NCBI RefSeq assembly: GCF_016859285.1
Contig: NC_053417.1
Span: 15,376,706-15,440,705 of the forward strand
DNA length: 64,000 bases
Reading direction: 5' to 3'
From: Xiphias gladius
Taxonomy: Eukaryota; Chordata; Actinopteri; Istiophoriformes; Xiphiidae
In this document: positions 12,101 through 27,924 of the stretch, in pieces
Layout: each line of letters starts with the position of its first letter
Position numbering within the stretch: position 1 is the first letter of the stretch
Position numbers and translations under genes: made by a program
Notes under the pieces: generated by a model
Database searches by the model: none
What the model saw: the letters and a program-made list of their open reading frames with translations, nothing else
What the model was told of the DNA's origin: nothing

Positions 12101-15100
12101 AACAGAAAGAGATACCACACGTAAAAAAGCAGGAAATATTGACCTAACCGTTATACTCATTAAATTTGAAGTTTTTCCAAAAATCTTGAGCCTGTAGAAA
12201 CTACAAATAGCTGATACTTTTAACCCCATGTATTATTCTGAATTTATATTTTTTATTATTTCTAATGTGATTATCTTGACCCACAGAACGGGACAGCGGC
12301 AAAAAACCTATTTGCTCTCAACTTAAGCAGCATAGAACACGTAATATCAACCTGAAGAAATTTACAATAAAACCAAATGGACATAAAAGCACCATTTAGG
12401 CAGACCTTTAGTTACACTGCAAATATAATTTTACTTTATTTTGGGCTTAGATTTTATTGCTTTTCATTTTATTATTACAGAACATAAACATTGCATCAGT
12501 AAGGTGCACAACAGAATTTCTACTTTTTAAAAAGGAAGAAATCATATATTCAGAAACACAAAATCTTCTATGTGAGAGCAAGTCTATTTAGGTGACCCAA
12601 TCTAAATAAATTCAAGCAAAATTAAAGACACAACAATCATACTGCTGTGATTTCAGGGAATTCTGGTTTCTCTTCCAAAGGCTTTGGTTCTTCTATCACA
12701 GGAGTCAAAGGAACCTCCTTTTCCAAAGGAACTCGAACATGGACCTCCACATCTGGGCTGCGTTGCCCCTCTTCAGACAGGCGCTGGGAACCAGTAACAA
12801 CATGACACGGGTTAGTGGGATAACAGGAGGTCGAGAAACAATTGATATGATACAGCTGAACCCTGAATGAGGGCTTCAGATGTGAACAGTCACCTGTCGC
12901 AGCAGCTGGGCAGCCAGGGCCTCCTGCTCTTCTATGTGTCTCCGTCTTTCTCTCGCTCGAGAGTCGTACATGCTAGTTCTACAATGACAAAAACACAAGT
13001 TTTCCTCGTGGCTCTAATCAAACATATTATCAGTGAATAATGGATCAATTATTTAATAAATAATTGAATGCATTGGCAAGTACTTACAATTCTTTGATCC
13101 ATAACTCAGCTTGGAAACATGGCACACTGTAAAGAAAGAGTAATATGCTGTCACGTATAGTTCACACTAAGCTTTGCTGACTTTAGTCTGTTTTTACTCC
13201 ACCTCACACTCCTTACACTTATGTTACACAGACTTTACTTGCTGTGTTCATATGAATTCAATTTTCAATTTAAATTATGAAATAAATTAACACAATCCAA
13301 CATGAAATTTTTAGATGTCTATGTCTTTGGACATGCTAATATTAGATTTAATCATATTACGCATTACATTAACCACAGTGAAATGTAGCTCTTCATAAAA
13401 CAGCGAAAAGGAACAAAATGACACTGATGAAAAACAAATACTAACCTTGAGCTGTCTTGCTTCTTACCCTTTTGCTCATTTACAATAATTACAGAGTCAC
13501 CATCGTGAGCTACAAGAGAAGACAAGGAGGTTACAACCAAAGAAGAAATACAGAAACAAGCGAATATTCAAATCAATTATGATATCCCATTTTCGTAATG
13601 CCTCTATTAAGTGTACATACAAGTATATTACCTGATGATTGTGTGTCCTGAGAGGAGTTATCCTGCAGAGTAGATGGGGAGGGAGCTGATGTGAGAGTAG
13701 CTGCTCTGCTGGAGCTGAGGTCCGTGTCCAGAGACCATGTCTGCATCCCTGGCCTGCCGGAGGTCTCCACTGGGCTGGGGAGGTTGCTTGAGCTCTGGCT
13801 TGACATGCCTCTTGGGCTGGGTGGGCTGCTAGTTCCCTCTGACGTTTCTCCTGCTGCTGACCCAGTAGGGGAAGAGAACTGTAGCAGTCTGCGGCTGGTG
13901 GTCAGGAAGCTGGTGCTGATGAGAACGTGACAGCAGATGAGAGAGCAGACATCATCTAGTTACAGTACAGACATAATCAAAGGGTTAAAAGTTACAATTA
14001 CTAAAATTAATTACTAATATTTACTACCTGTATAACTGTATGAAGAATTTGTGATTGCAGTAAAGATGGATACTCCTTCCTTGCATGCCCCTTCCAGCTA
14101 CAAAGGACATGTGCGACTACCACTGAGTATGTATGAGAAATTGCTTTCCCTTTTGAATTCTTGGTTGACCATAGAGCTATGCAAGTAAAAACATATTTAA
14201 TTTAACTAGAATTTCGTGTAAAGTACTACTGTTAAGCTTATATGCTTCTGGAGCCCCCCACTGGCCTGTGACTGAAATCTGACAGTACTCTTTCTAGTGT
14301 GCCCCCCTACTCTGTATCCCTTTACATGTTTCTTTAACAGTTTGAATCTGGCACTGTTAAAGTATCCTGTATTTGTATGGATACGTACAAATCTCTGTGT
14401 GACCTCACAATGGCGTGTGAGCTGCCGTTGTGAAGGAAAGACGACTGACCACCAGAGACCATGGTCAGAAGCTGCCTGTAGACCTCCTTCTCCTCTTCAC
14501 GAACAGACTAGACAAACACAGAGGAGAACCAAGAAATCTACAAAGAAATGCAACAACTGAATTAGAAGGAATCACATGACGCCTTATTGTCCTGATGTCT
14601 GACCTCCTGCGCTGTGCAGTGGGGCCTGGCCCTGGCTATGCGACCAGATGAGGTGCTATGTGTTGGGCTCTGCACCACTTTGATGGGAAAGGTCTTCTCA
14701 TACATGCTGGTGCAGGAGCTGCTTGTGGTGCCCAGTCCACTAAAGAAACTGCAGATACAAAATTACAGTTTGGCATTCAAACATCATCAACCAACAATAG
14801 ATCACACAGGATAATGAAAAATCATATAACAAAAACAGCAGGAAAAGTTTTGTTTTCAAGAGGCAAAAACCAAGATGTAAGAAATACCTTGGTGTTCCAT
14901 ATGGCCGAAAGTTTAGGGATCTGCCTAGCCGTGGGGAAGGGTGCAATTTAGGGATGACAGAGGGTGGCAAGTTGATTGAATGCCCATTTGTTTTTGGCAC
15001 CTCACGATGTGTGGGACTCATGCACACTTGTCGCCTGCAGACTTTTGATCCCATTATGGATTTCTCATTACGTATCCATTCTAGAGTTGGAAAGGAAAAA

Positions 15101-16137
15101 AAACACAAACAAAAAACAAAAAAACAAGCAAAAAACAAAAACAAAAAACAGTACAGTAATTAACTTCTCTCCGGGAGGTCAAAGACTGCCAAAACCTTAT
15201 CAACCTCAACCAATACTTTAAATGATAAGTCTTACCTGATTTGGATGTTTTCCACTCCAACGTTGTTGAGGGAGCAACGAACGTCTCATCCAGAGAGTTC
15301 CTTTCAGCAATCTTCATCCAAACAAATACAAGTCATGTTTAAATAAAAGCCAAAAAATGTTTTTACACATTTAAAGTCAGGCCCCTAAAATTCATTCCTT
15401 ACCGGCATCCCTGCCCAGGCTGCTGCTGATGTTGAGGGCTGTGGCTCTCCGGGTGGAGGTCCAGGGGAGGCAGGCAGTATATTTCTCAAGGTAGGGCTTA
15501 CATTGTTCTTCATCCATGTAGCCACGCTGGAGCTATGACTCTTAACCCCTTCAGCTGCAGTCTTGACTGTGTCAATAAGATCCCCTGGACAAATTTGAGA
15601 CAGACAGACAAGACTGTAAGGAAGGTAACACTGATTTGACTATATCCTCACAGATACTCGCACCATATCATGGAACAGAGTGAGTGACTGTGCAATTACC
15701 CATTCTTGATTTCTTTATCATTAATCCATCTTGGTCGATGTTATGTCCGTCTTCCAAACTTGAAGAAAAACACAAATTGATGCTAAAGCAGTTAATAACA
15801 CGTTCCCTCCATTGCGACAGACTCAAACAATTTTCTTCACCTTGCAAAAAATTGCTGAAACGCTGACTGACCAGCGGAGCAATGAAATGCGTATTAAAAA
15901 AAACAGTTAACTTCATAGCAAATTAGGGTCAGTTTAGTTCCATGTCTTTTTAAACACACAGTCATTTGGTTACACAGGATTTTAATGCTGTTAAAGCTCG
16001 TACCATTCAATTGTTCTTTTCCTCCTCATCTGACCATCTCCCGGTGCCCGGTGTGCATCTGAGTGCTCCGCAGCTGGTACACCATTGCGAAGATTGGCAA
16101 AGCTTGTTTCTATCCATTCGTAGATTTTATTCAACAT
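9119..16137 (-). CDS. senp1: SENP1/SENP2-type SUMO-specific cysteine protease, complete
   Basis: Eighteen coding exons, in transcript order: 16137-16004, 15758-15700, 15584-15403, 15311-15236, 15080-14888, 14739-14604, 14507-14404, 13915-13632, 13509-13446, 13126-13088, 12978-12894, 12783-12643, 12097-11966, 11760-11557, 11461-11382, 11250-11166, 9370-9275, 9181-9119. They sum to 2157 nt, about 718 residues. The C48 peptidase domain shows the catalytic His in MHWCL, Asp in FDSMGG and Cys in NGSDCGMF, with the oxyanion Gln in EIPQQ. The enzyme matures SUMO and removes it from proteins. [18 protein letters not shown] and EFPEIT are SENP1-like; [22 protein letters not shown] and the N-terminal region are SENP2-like. 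SENP1 is preferred for HWCL, DSMGG and HMPYF and for 12q13 synteny. The donor of the 14507-14404 exon was set by frame: a stronger-looking GTGAGG at 14408 breaks phase. Confidence 0.92.
9668..9713. repeat. Poly(A) tract in SENP intron
   Basis: A long run of A residues near 9691-9712. It may mark another retroposed 3' end, but no body was recognised. Confidence 0.6.
9985..10575. mobile_element. MITE-like non-autonomous DNA element in SENP intron
   Basis: The left end near 9997 (tttacatgcaca then aatattcca) is repeated in inverted form at the right end near 10545-10572 (tggaatat then tgtgcatgtaaa). The unit is about 580 bp, with internal stretches rich in attcagaat/gaatattc motifs and no coding capacity. 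It lies in the intron between the last two large SENP introns. The superfamily cannot be assigned by eye and no clear target duplication was found. Confidence 0.5.
10700..10770 (+). mobile_element. Retroelement-like 3' tail
   Basis: The pattern 'taagcccctcgaggcaaatt', then 'attatataaataaaat', then a short tgact repeat resembles the 3' tail of abundant fish LINE/SINE-like repeats, which end in a small tandem unit. Only the tail is visible. The assignment rests on pattern memory. Confidence 0.4.
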
Positions 16138-16760
16138 GGCTCAAAAGTTTTACAAATAGCGCCGCTAAAAATAAATCACTATGGCTGCTTTCAGTCTACC
16201 TGTCAATATAGTCAAACCAAATAAAGCTAATACGCTTCATTCGACTGAAGCGGGTTAGCTGAGGCTTTTTGAAAGGCTAACACTCCTTACAAATACCATT
16301 TTACTTTCCCAAGACACAAGCTAACCCTTAGCTAGTTAGCTGAGAATTCGCTAGTTGCCTAGCTAGCACACTACGCTAACTACCCTGCTAGCTAACGTTG
16401 TTAGCTACACTGCTAATTTATGGAAGTATGTTTAAATTCCAACAGGAATGCGATAGGTCGCATCCAACGCATTCGGAAAAACGGTTATCATTTTTACTCA
16501 AACCCTAACTCATTTATATATCCTTAACGTGACTTTAAACTGCATATAAACTCGTTGTAGAATAACATCTCCCGCTTCTTCCTCATTCAAAACCACAACA
16601 TGGCTGACCTGGACGCGCTACCATCGCACACGGTGATTGGACGACTGCATCCCCTAAAACCGAGTGCACAACAGACTTACTGGTAGATTGCAGACTGGAG
16701 GAGAGCATTTAATGTCACGTCACACCCGCCGGCACTGGCTTGGGAACACAGTTTTATTTC
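16138..16760 (-). promoter_or_regulatory. senp1: SENP 5' UTR and promoter region
   Basis: Sequence upstream of the SENP start codon. It contains a dense cluster of GCTAAC/GTTAGC/CTAGCTAG motifs between 16246 and 16420 and a CCAAT box on the minus strand (complement of gattgg at 16635-16640). The exact transcription start cannot be read. Confidence 0.5.
16246..16420. repeat. Cluster of GCTAAC / GTTAGC / CTAGC motifs
   Basis: More than ten copies of gctaac, gttagc, tagctag and related six-mers in 175 bp, in both orientations, just upstream of the SENP coding start. A smaller cluster lies near the mfsd5 promoter at 28466-28500. Confidence 0.75.
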
Positions 16761-17477
16761 TATTACATGTAGTCAACACACGCACGTTATAATTTGGCGC
16801 TGGCCTACTGTCCCTGACATTTCCACGCCCCGTGTGTCTGTCGCACAAATACAGATAGGTGTGGAGGAATAGCCCTTCTCGTATGCTCTGATTTTCTAAT
16901 TATATTTGGAAATCGATAAATACATGGAGCCGATCTTTATGCCAAACACACGAAGCTACAAAGTATGTTCTCAGAGGCCTTAATCATTCATAATTAGGAT
17001 TAACATATTTGTTGAGGTTTTGAGTATTTCGCTTGAGTCTGTACCTAATTAAACTGACGGCAAAAATGCATAACGAGAAGAAAACATGTTCAGCCTGAAA
17101 CACAAAGCAACTACTGTATATGCTGTTTATACCTATAGGACACGTTATTTTCTAGTCTAATTTGTCCAATAAAAGTTATAAGATACAAAAGAGAGTATGG
17201 CATACAATAGGCATGGCATGGTGCCATAGAGAGCATATTGTAGGATGAGTGATTATTATGTCACATGTGCATTGCATATTATGTATTATATTAATATGCA
17301 TGTGCATATAATGTCATTTACGCATCAAAATACAGTATTACCACATTACCAGCCCCAGCAGCACTACATGAACTTTACCTATCCTTGATCCTTGAATACT
17401 ATTATCTACCTTGACTAATTTGTGTGCACTAAACAACCAGATTAAAAACTGAACACGCACTCACATAAAAACACAGT
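16761..17477. other. Intergenic sequence between SENP promoter and faim2 3' end
   Basis: AT-rich sequence without coding signal or recognisable RNA gene. Confidence 0.5.
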
Positions 17478-17483
17478 TTTATT
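17478..17483 (-). terminator. faim2: Candidate poly(A) signal of faim2
   Basis: AATAAA on the minus strand in an AT-rich context, about 1.77 kb after the stop codon. Confidence 0.45.
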
Positions 17484-19251
17484 ATATTAAATATATGTCC
17501 AATGTGGAATTCTGGATTCACAAATCAAGACATCTACCTAGCTCAATATTAATATGACCACTACTTTTGGGGAAATATTTCAAAAATAGAACTATGATCC
17601 CAAAACAAACACAGAGGGATGAGGAACTTTATATACAGTTTAAATCATCAGAAGTCTGAGGACCAGAGTGCTGGTGAATGAGACATCTAGGGACTGCATG
17701 CTGTTTAACAATGTAAGTGATTTTGCAAGGATTTTACCATAGTAAAACATTCTGAATATTTAAAAACACCTACAGTACGACACTTCCACAACACTGAAGT
17801 GTTTAATGTGAAAATAAACAACTGAAATGAAGCTCCCATTTACCCTGCCCTGCCAAAAAGTAGCCACAATTTTAACAATTTTCCTAAATGAATTTCTTAC
17901 ATGGAGTTTCACATGAAAGACATAGAGTAAATGTGAAGCTAATGTAGATGTATTAACACATAATTTATTAAATCAGAACGAACCAGTGAGTGCACTCAAA
18001 CACATTCACCCTTTAATAAATGAATACAGTAACACCAATACTACAGTGAAATGCTCTTAAAACAATATACTACTGTATCAATATCAAATAATGGTAATCC
18101 AAGGCCACTTTTGAAGACTTGCAAATAAGTTTCAAGCTTTAAACTCACCATTTATCATTTATCAAACACTTTCTGATATATATCGTCATAGAAAAATAAA
18201 CTTCAAATGTCATGAAATATAGCATTCAAGCCCCTCCACAAATTCAGGCCTTATCAAAAGTTACAGTAAATCCATGCATGTATGGCACTTTCATGTTTGT
18301 ATTTAATTATCATGTCACCACTTCAAACCAACTGTATAAGTTTAAATAATCAAGGTTTGCTCAAACTAAATATTTTTCATGAAAAATTTGTCTAAACAAT
18401 CTTCAAACAACACACATATTAGACAAAGAACACACTAAGAATAAACACTGAGCCAATGTGAATGAAATGGATGACAGCTTCATAGTTAAATGGAGCAAAA
18501 CGCAGCACATATACCATACAATATAAAATGATTAACAAATCAAGGCAGAGAAGAGTAGCAGCATCCCAAATCGAATAAATAACATTTTCAGATTGTCATT
18601 CAAAGCCAGAAAAACATGTCACCTACCCTCAAACTGTTAAAAAACAATTAACTGAAAACACAGGGAAAATCTTTAAGTATTCTTTAAAGTTGCTCTCAGT
18701 AACTAAATCAACACCTATAGCAATAGTTACATTGATGGGATCGGTGTACTTGGCATAGTTAGGGCTTTTTTAAGAGTCATGCATAATGTACTGTTGATCA
18801 AATACCTCCTAAAGAACATTGACATGTATTGTCTGTTGTGATACCAATGCAAGCATGGATATAAGACACCCATACAGCTTCATATGGACACTCACAGAAT
18901 GTTTTTCCTACGTTAAGTGGAGCAAGATCACGGATCACTGTATGTTTCTGGCTGTTAAAGCTAGTAAGCTAACCCCATAATGTGGTTAGGGTTCCCAAAC
19001 ATGCTATAGAGGAGGGAAAGTTATAAACATCTTGGGTGTTAATACTGACAGACTTCTATGTACATGTGTAGCCGTACAAGAGATTCACAAACTGTTTGTA
19101 ACCTTGTCAGTATCAGGCAAAAAATAAAGCTGTTACAATTGGAAGCACTGTCACCACAATCACCAAAATTTTAAAAGACTCTTATCATGTTTGCCTATAT
19201 TTCCATACTGGTGCATCCTTTGTCTTCACATCAGACAGGTAGGGCGATGTT
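17478..19251 (-). other. faim2: faim2 3' UTR
   Basis: About 1.8 kb of AT-rich non-coding sequence between the faim2 stop codon (complement of 19252-19254) and a minus-strand AATAAA at 17478-17483. The end is inferred from that signal. Confidence 0.55.
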
Positions 19252-23417
<4,166 letters not shown>

Positions 23418-24272
23418 GATGCCTGTCTGTCTTCCTGCGGTAGGTTGTCTTGTATGTCCAGTATGCCAACCGGTCAGTGGGGCTCCGGAGTGTCCTTGCT
23501 TGATATTGTAGCTCTTGCAGAGTCTAAGGACTGACAGCCGTGAGAAAAGATTGATAGTGCTCTTCTTGCCTGCTCGGACTGAACAGCCTGTGACGATACA
23601 GTGATGCAATCCCAAAACAACGCAGTTCAGACTCGTGCGGATACCCCTCCCTCACCCACAGAGGGATGTTCTAGCAGCATCCAGGTGAAGCTGCACCATA
23701 AAAAAGAGCTGGGACTGTACCACAGGACCAGGAAAAATGGGGGGGATGGGTGCTTGCATGATGCGTTATGAGAAGTCCAGAGAAATCTGGAAATAAGGTC
23801 TGCAGCAAAAAGTAGGAGAGGGGGACTGCAGGGGCTGAAATATTGTGAAATTTCTGCCTTTACAGCCACGATCAATGCTAGTTAAATGTTTTCTGTGAAT
23901 TTGAAATAGTAATCTTGCATTCAAATTACCTGAAACACAAATGGCTTTTTTGAGGACAATTGAGCAATTCACAGCTTTAACTTTCAAATTAATTAATCCA
24001 TATTATATTTTGAATGACTGGTGCAAAATGAGACTTTAATGGTTTTCTTAATTTTAAATTAAATTAAAAAAAAAAAAAAACATTTGGGAGAACATTTCCC
24101 ATTCAAAAATGTGGTAAATTAAAATATCTGATGTTGCCTTATTTTGGATTATTTGGGAACCCTACCTGAGACAACAGAATAAATATCATAATGTGTCAAT
24201 AAATACCAATGCACCGCAAAATATAAATTCTTATAAAACAAATAAATATTAATTATGTACAATTTGAACTCT
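23418..24272 (-). promoter_or_regulatory. faim2: faim2 5' UTR and upstream region
   Basis: Sequence upstream of the MTQGK exon. TGATGCAAT, a C/EBP-ATF composite element, lies at 23602-23610 on the plus strand. Further upstream the sequence is AT-rich up to the mfsd5 poly(A) signal. No TATA box could be placed with confidence. Confidence 0.4.
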
Positions 24273-25070
24273 TTTATTTAAAAGTGCAAAGAACAGAGCC
24301 ATGTTAAGACAATACAGAAAAAATATCCTGTAGATGGTGCAGAAAAAGTATTCAAAGTAAAACTGAAATACTGTAGTATGCTCTTTTCAATAAGAAATAC
24401 ACAGATGCTCAAAAAAAAGAAAAAAAAAAAAAAAAACAAACCCCATACAGAAATCAAAGTACTGTTCAAAAAGTACCGTATGAACTGACATTCAGATACT
24501 GGTCATGCTAGTCATGACCTTATTTCTTTGGACATTCATTCAGCTCTCTGTAAATTAATGTCTTTTCATGTGTGTTTTTAAAATTTTGATGAAACTTCAG
24601 AATTACCAATCACCACGGGGCTACTGACAGGTGAAATTAATTATATCCTTTCAAACACATCATCCCATCTCCCTATGGATGGACACACAAAGGCAATAAC
24701 ATGTTAACTGCAATAATTATTAAAACGATACAGGGGTTTTGGACATGGCTTACAACATTTCCAGCAATTTACTTGACAAATGAAGGTAGATATGGCCATG
24801 TTCCCAAAGCATTCCTACACAGACAGGATTAATAAAAGTCTCTCCCAAAAAGAAATAACAAGGCAAACATACAAAAATTTAAATTTATTTGAATTTCAAT
24901 TTACCAAAATACCACCTTTGGGCTCTGATTTCGTTGATTGATGCATTTGGCAAAATGTAGACTTGTAACTACTCTGGTCAAACACCCAAGATTTCTACTT
25001 TCAGTAACAAAAAACTGGTATAACACATTTTCAAACCAGTAAAGCATAAATGGATATGTGGCCCATCTCC
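24273..25070 (-). other. mfsd5: mfsd5 3' UTR
   Basis: Non-coding, AT-rich sequence after the mfsd5 stop codon, with a minus-strand AATAAA at 24273-24278 and an A-rich tract near 24412-24437. Confidence 0.5.
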
Positions 25071-26519
25071 TCAGTACATCTCCCCCTCCCCTCTGGTTCC
25101 CTCCAGTCTCAGGTCTGTGTCATTTCTGCCAAGGGTGAACAGACTAACGACGGCCATCAAAGCTGCCAGCATCATGACAGCACAGCCTCCAAACATGTGT
25201 CTGGTGCCGCTGCCACCCTCCCCTCCACCTGTTCCTGATACCTCCCCATGTAGGGCCAGCAGCCCTAAACAGGCCAGCAGGTGCAGAGGCAGCCGGAACC
25301 ATGCCAGTACACCAGCCCGCTTCTCCTCTGGGATAACCCTGCCCTGGAGAAAACTGACTGCTGGGAAGTAGAGGCCACAGGCTAGCTCCAGCAGAAGGAA
25401 GGCCAGAAACGATTCATGAGGTCGAGGCTGACCTGGGGCAGTGGAAAAGGTCAGCATGAAAAAGGAGAAGAAAGCCATTAGCACAGCCAGGCAGAGTACA
25501 TGACCAGGTTGCAGACGATAGCGAGTGGAGGTGGCTAGGCGGTACAGCAAGGAGCCAGCCATGCTGGCAGCCATCAGGCAAGAGAACACTATTCCTAAAG
25601 GAGGTCCATGTGGGTCCAGTACTGGGGTCCACAGGAAAACAAAAATGTAGAGGACACTTTCAAACAGAGCCTGCACTCCGCCCAATAGCATTACTCTCCT
25701 GTCAGACAGCAGGCAGCGCAGCCCCTCATGGCAGCTGCGTGAGAACCGGGCCTTTGCAGACAAACAGCTAACACCTCCATTGGGAAGGCCAAGAAGAAGT
25801 GTCTGTTTATCCCCTTCAGGACTTCCTTCAGCCTCTTCCTTGCCCCAGTCCATTAGCACCACCCAGCCACAGCAAACCAGGCAGGGGACAGCTAGGAGAA
25901 AGGGAGCTACCGGCCCCAGGTGGAGCCACTCAGCCAGCAAGTTAGCCACCAGCCCTGCTCCAACAGCAAGCCCATGGTTCCAGGTAGCAGCTTTGGTGAA
26001 GGTGCTGGGGATCCACTCCTTGGGAAAATCATGGACGTCTACATGTCGGTGCACATACCAGGCTTCAAATGAGGTGGTGAGCAGAGATGTGGACAAACCC
26101 CCAAGGACACGGCCCACAATCAAAACAAAGTAGTCTCTGGACAGCTTTGTGAGACAACAAGCAGAGTAGGACAGGCAGAAGAGAAGACATGTCTGTCTGC
26201 GGCCCATAGCTTGAGGGAGCCAGCCTGAAAAAGGAGCAAACAGAACACAGGAAGCCAGGCCACACACATATAAGATGGCTATTTGGGATTCCAGGAAACT
26301 GTAATGGCGGTAAAGTTTGTAGAGGTAAGGACCCTGGAGCCAGTCTGCCCACAAAGCCAAAAGGTATGCCCGGAGGAATATACTCTGGAAGCGACGGAAG
26401 GCTGGGTTGGCTACAGCATTAGGAGTAGACTGAGGTGGGGTGAGCCGGCGTGCTGTGAGCTCGAGGCCAACACACAGGGCGAGCAGGAAAATGATCGCAA
26501 GATATGTTGTCACCAACAT
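25071..26519 (-). CDS. mfsd5: Major facilitator superfamily domain-containing 5 (molybdate-anion transporter)
   Basis: A single uninterrupted reading frame of 482 residues. The start is the ATG at 26519-26517 (cacaccATGT), because the protein then begins MLVTTYLAI like vertebrate MFSD5. The in-frame codon further upstream is GTG and an in-frame TGA lies 24 nt before the ATG. Hydrophobic segments alternate along the protein as expected for a 12-TM MFS carrier. Conserved blocks include ADWLQGPYLYKLYRHY, ILYVCGLAS, DYFVLIVGRVLGGLSTSL, FEAWYVHRHV, FLWTPVLDPHGPPLG and LACGLYFPAVSFL. The central cytosolic loop is longer than in the human protein. MFSD5 is described as a high-affinity molybdate transporter at the plasma membrane, which would supply molybdenum cofactor synthesis. 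In human it neighbours RARG, as here. Confidence 0.95.
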   Translation of the reverse strand: MLVTTYLAIIFLLALCVGLELTARRLTPPQSTPNAVANPAFRRFQSIFLRAYLLALWADWLQGPYLYKLYRHYSFLESQIAILYVCGLASCVLFAPFSGWLPQAMGRRQTCLLFCLSYSACCLTKLSRDYFVLIVGRVLGGLSTSLLTTSFEAWYVHRHVDVHDFPKEWIPSTFTKAATWNHGLAVGAGLVANLLAEWLHLGPVAPFLLAVPCLVCCGWVVLMDWGKEEAEGSPEGDKQTLLLGLPNGGVSCLSAKARFSRSCHEGLRCLLSDRRVMLLGGVQALFESVLYIFVFLWTPVLDPHGPPLGIVFSCLMAASMAGSLLYRLATSTRYRLQPGHVLCLAVLMAFFSFFMLTFSTAPGQPRPHESFLAFLLLELACGLYFPAVSFLQGRVIPEEKRAGVLAWFRLPLHLLACLGLLALHGEVSGTGGGEGGSGTRHMFGGCAVMMLAALMAVVSLFTLGRNDTDLRLEGTRGEGEMY

Positions 26520-26600
26520 GGTGTGAAAAACTGCAGCCACTTGAGGTCAAACCTGAAGTCTTGGGGTGTTTTCAGCTCTTTTCTTTCTGCTTCTCAGCAC
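26520..26600 (-). other. mfsd5: mfsd5 5' UTR part in the coding exon
   Basis: A strong acceptor on the minus strand (cttgtctctccacag) ends at 26601, so the coding exon carries about 80 nt of 5' UTR. At least one upstream non-coding exon should exist. Confidence 0.6.
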
Positions 26601-27078
26601 CTGTGGAGAGACAAGGTGAGCAAGAAATATATACAGTCAGAAGGACAATGTACAGCTTCTGAGTCACTGCTTCTGATTTGGCATATTAGAGCAAAGTTAA
26701 GGGGAAAAGGTGTTTTGACATCAGAGTTAAAGCCTTAATCCATTTTCAGAAGTTTTGAAACCTTTATTTTATTTGTAAAAGCAAAAAAGTGTCAATTTCA
26801 CCCCAATTTCACACTATGTTATGCACAGTCTTTGGTGATAAAAGATAGATAGAGGTAGGTAAAAACAATACAATTAATGGATAAATTATATACAATAACT
26901 AAATATAATAAAAGGTGTAAAAATAAAAAAATATAAATGAAAAGAGAATTAAAACAATAAAGAGTAAAGATAGACCCATACGTATACTATGTATGGAATA
27001 TACACAATATAATGGTTGCAATACAATATATCATAATACCCTGTACAATAATTCAAGTCACGTGTATATATAGTCAGG

Positions 27079-27295
27079 TATATATGTATTTGGACAGTGA
27101 TACAATTATCATAATTTTGCCTTGGTACACCACCACAATGGATTTGAAATGTAGCCATTAAGATGTGACTGAAGTGTGGACTTTCAGCTTAAATTTAAGG
27201 GGCTTAACAAAAATATTGCATCAACCGTTAAGGAATTACAGCCATTTTTATACATAGTCGCTCTATTCAGAGACTCAAAAGTAATTGGACAATTG
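27079..27295 (+). repeat. Left terminal inverted repeat of the Tc1-like element
   Basis: Starts with TA and gtatttggacagtg and continues to gactcaaaagtaattgga. It matches the complement of 27712-27924 with scattered mismatches, giving the long terminal repeats of the IR/DR type. Confidence 0.8.
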
Positions 27296-27359
27296 ACTGA
27301 CAATCAGTTTCATGGCCAGCTGTGGCCTCTTCCTTTGTTATTTCATAACAAATCAAATG

Positions 27360-27680
27360 CTGAAAAACTGATAGGACGGTGCTTCACATAACAAATGGGT
27401 AATGACCCAAAACAAACTGCGAAAGAAAAAATATAATAATTGGAATATTCTTCCATGGCCAAGTCAAGTCACCGTGATCTCAACCCAACTGAGCATACTT
27501 TTCACTTCCTGAAGACAAAACAGAGGGCAAAAAGACCGTCCACGAGTAGCAACCGAAGGCGGCTGCAGTAAAGGCCTGGCAGAGCGTCTCAAGGAAGGAA
27601 ACTCAATATTTGGTGATGTCCCTGGGTTCCAGACGTCAGGCAGTCATTGACTGCAAAGAAGTTTCATCCAAGTACTAAAA
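27360..27680 (+). pseudogene. Broken Tc1-type transposase fragment
   Basis: Traces of the catalytic-domain C-terminus are seen in more than one frame, with several stops. No intact frame remains. Confidence 0.65.
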
Positions 27681-27711
27681 ATAATCCTTACGTTTATAAT
27701 TATGTTAGTTT

Positions 27712-27924
27712 CTTCAATTACCTTTGAGCCTCTGAAAATGAGCGACTGTGTATAAAAACGGCCGTAATTCCTAAACGGTTAATGCGATATCTTCGTGGGA
27801 TCCTTTGAATGAAAACTGGAAGTCTACACTTTAGTCACATCTTGATGGCTTCGTGTCAAATCCATTGCGGTGCTGTACAGAGGCAAAATTATGAAAATTG
27901 TGTCACTGTCCAAATACTTACGTA
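27712..27924 (-). repeat. Right terminal inverted repeat of the Tc1-like element
   Basis: Inverted copy of 27079-27295. The internal end has diverged most, including a short insertion near 27790-27810. Confidence 0.8.

Larger units (their letters stand above)
27079..27924. mobile_element. Tc1/mariner-like DNA transposon, internally deleted and inactive
   Basis: The two ends are inverted copies of each other over roughly 210 bp. The left begins near 27085 with gtatttggacagtga and the right ends near 27918 with the reverse complement. Both flanks read TA at the termini. Between them is a remnant of the transposase C-terminal half: 'aatgacccaaaac', then a WPSQ-like block, 'caacccaactgagcat' (the DDE-region LNPxEH) and 'gcctggcagagcgt', all broken by stops and frameshifts. 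The N-terminal half is missing. It is a fossil, non-autonomous copy. Confidence 0.88.

Noticed and set aside
16600-16690. Plus-strand ORF starting ATGGCTGACCTGG with a good start context near the SENP promoter
   Set aside because: Only about 28 codons, the donor after it is weak, and no plus-strand exon follows before faim2. Probably chance within the SENP promoter.
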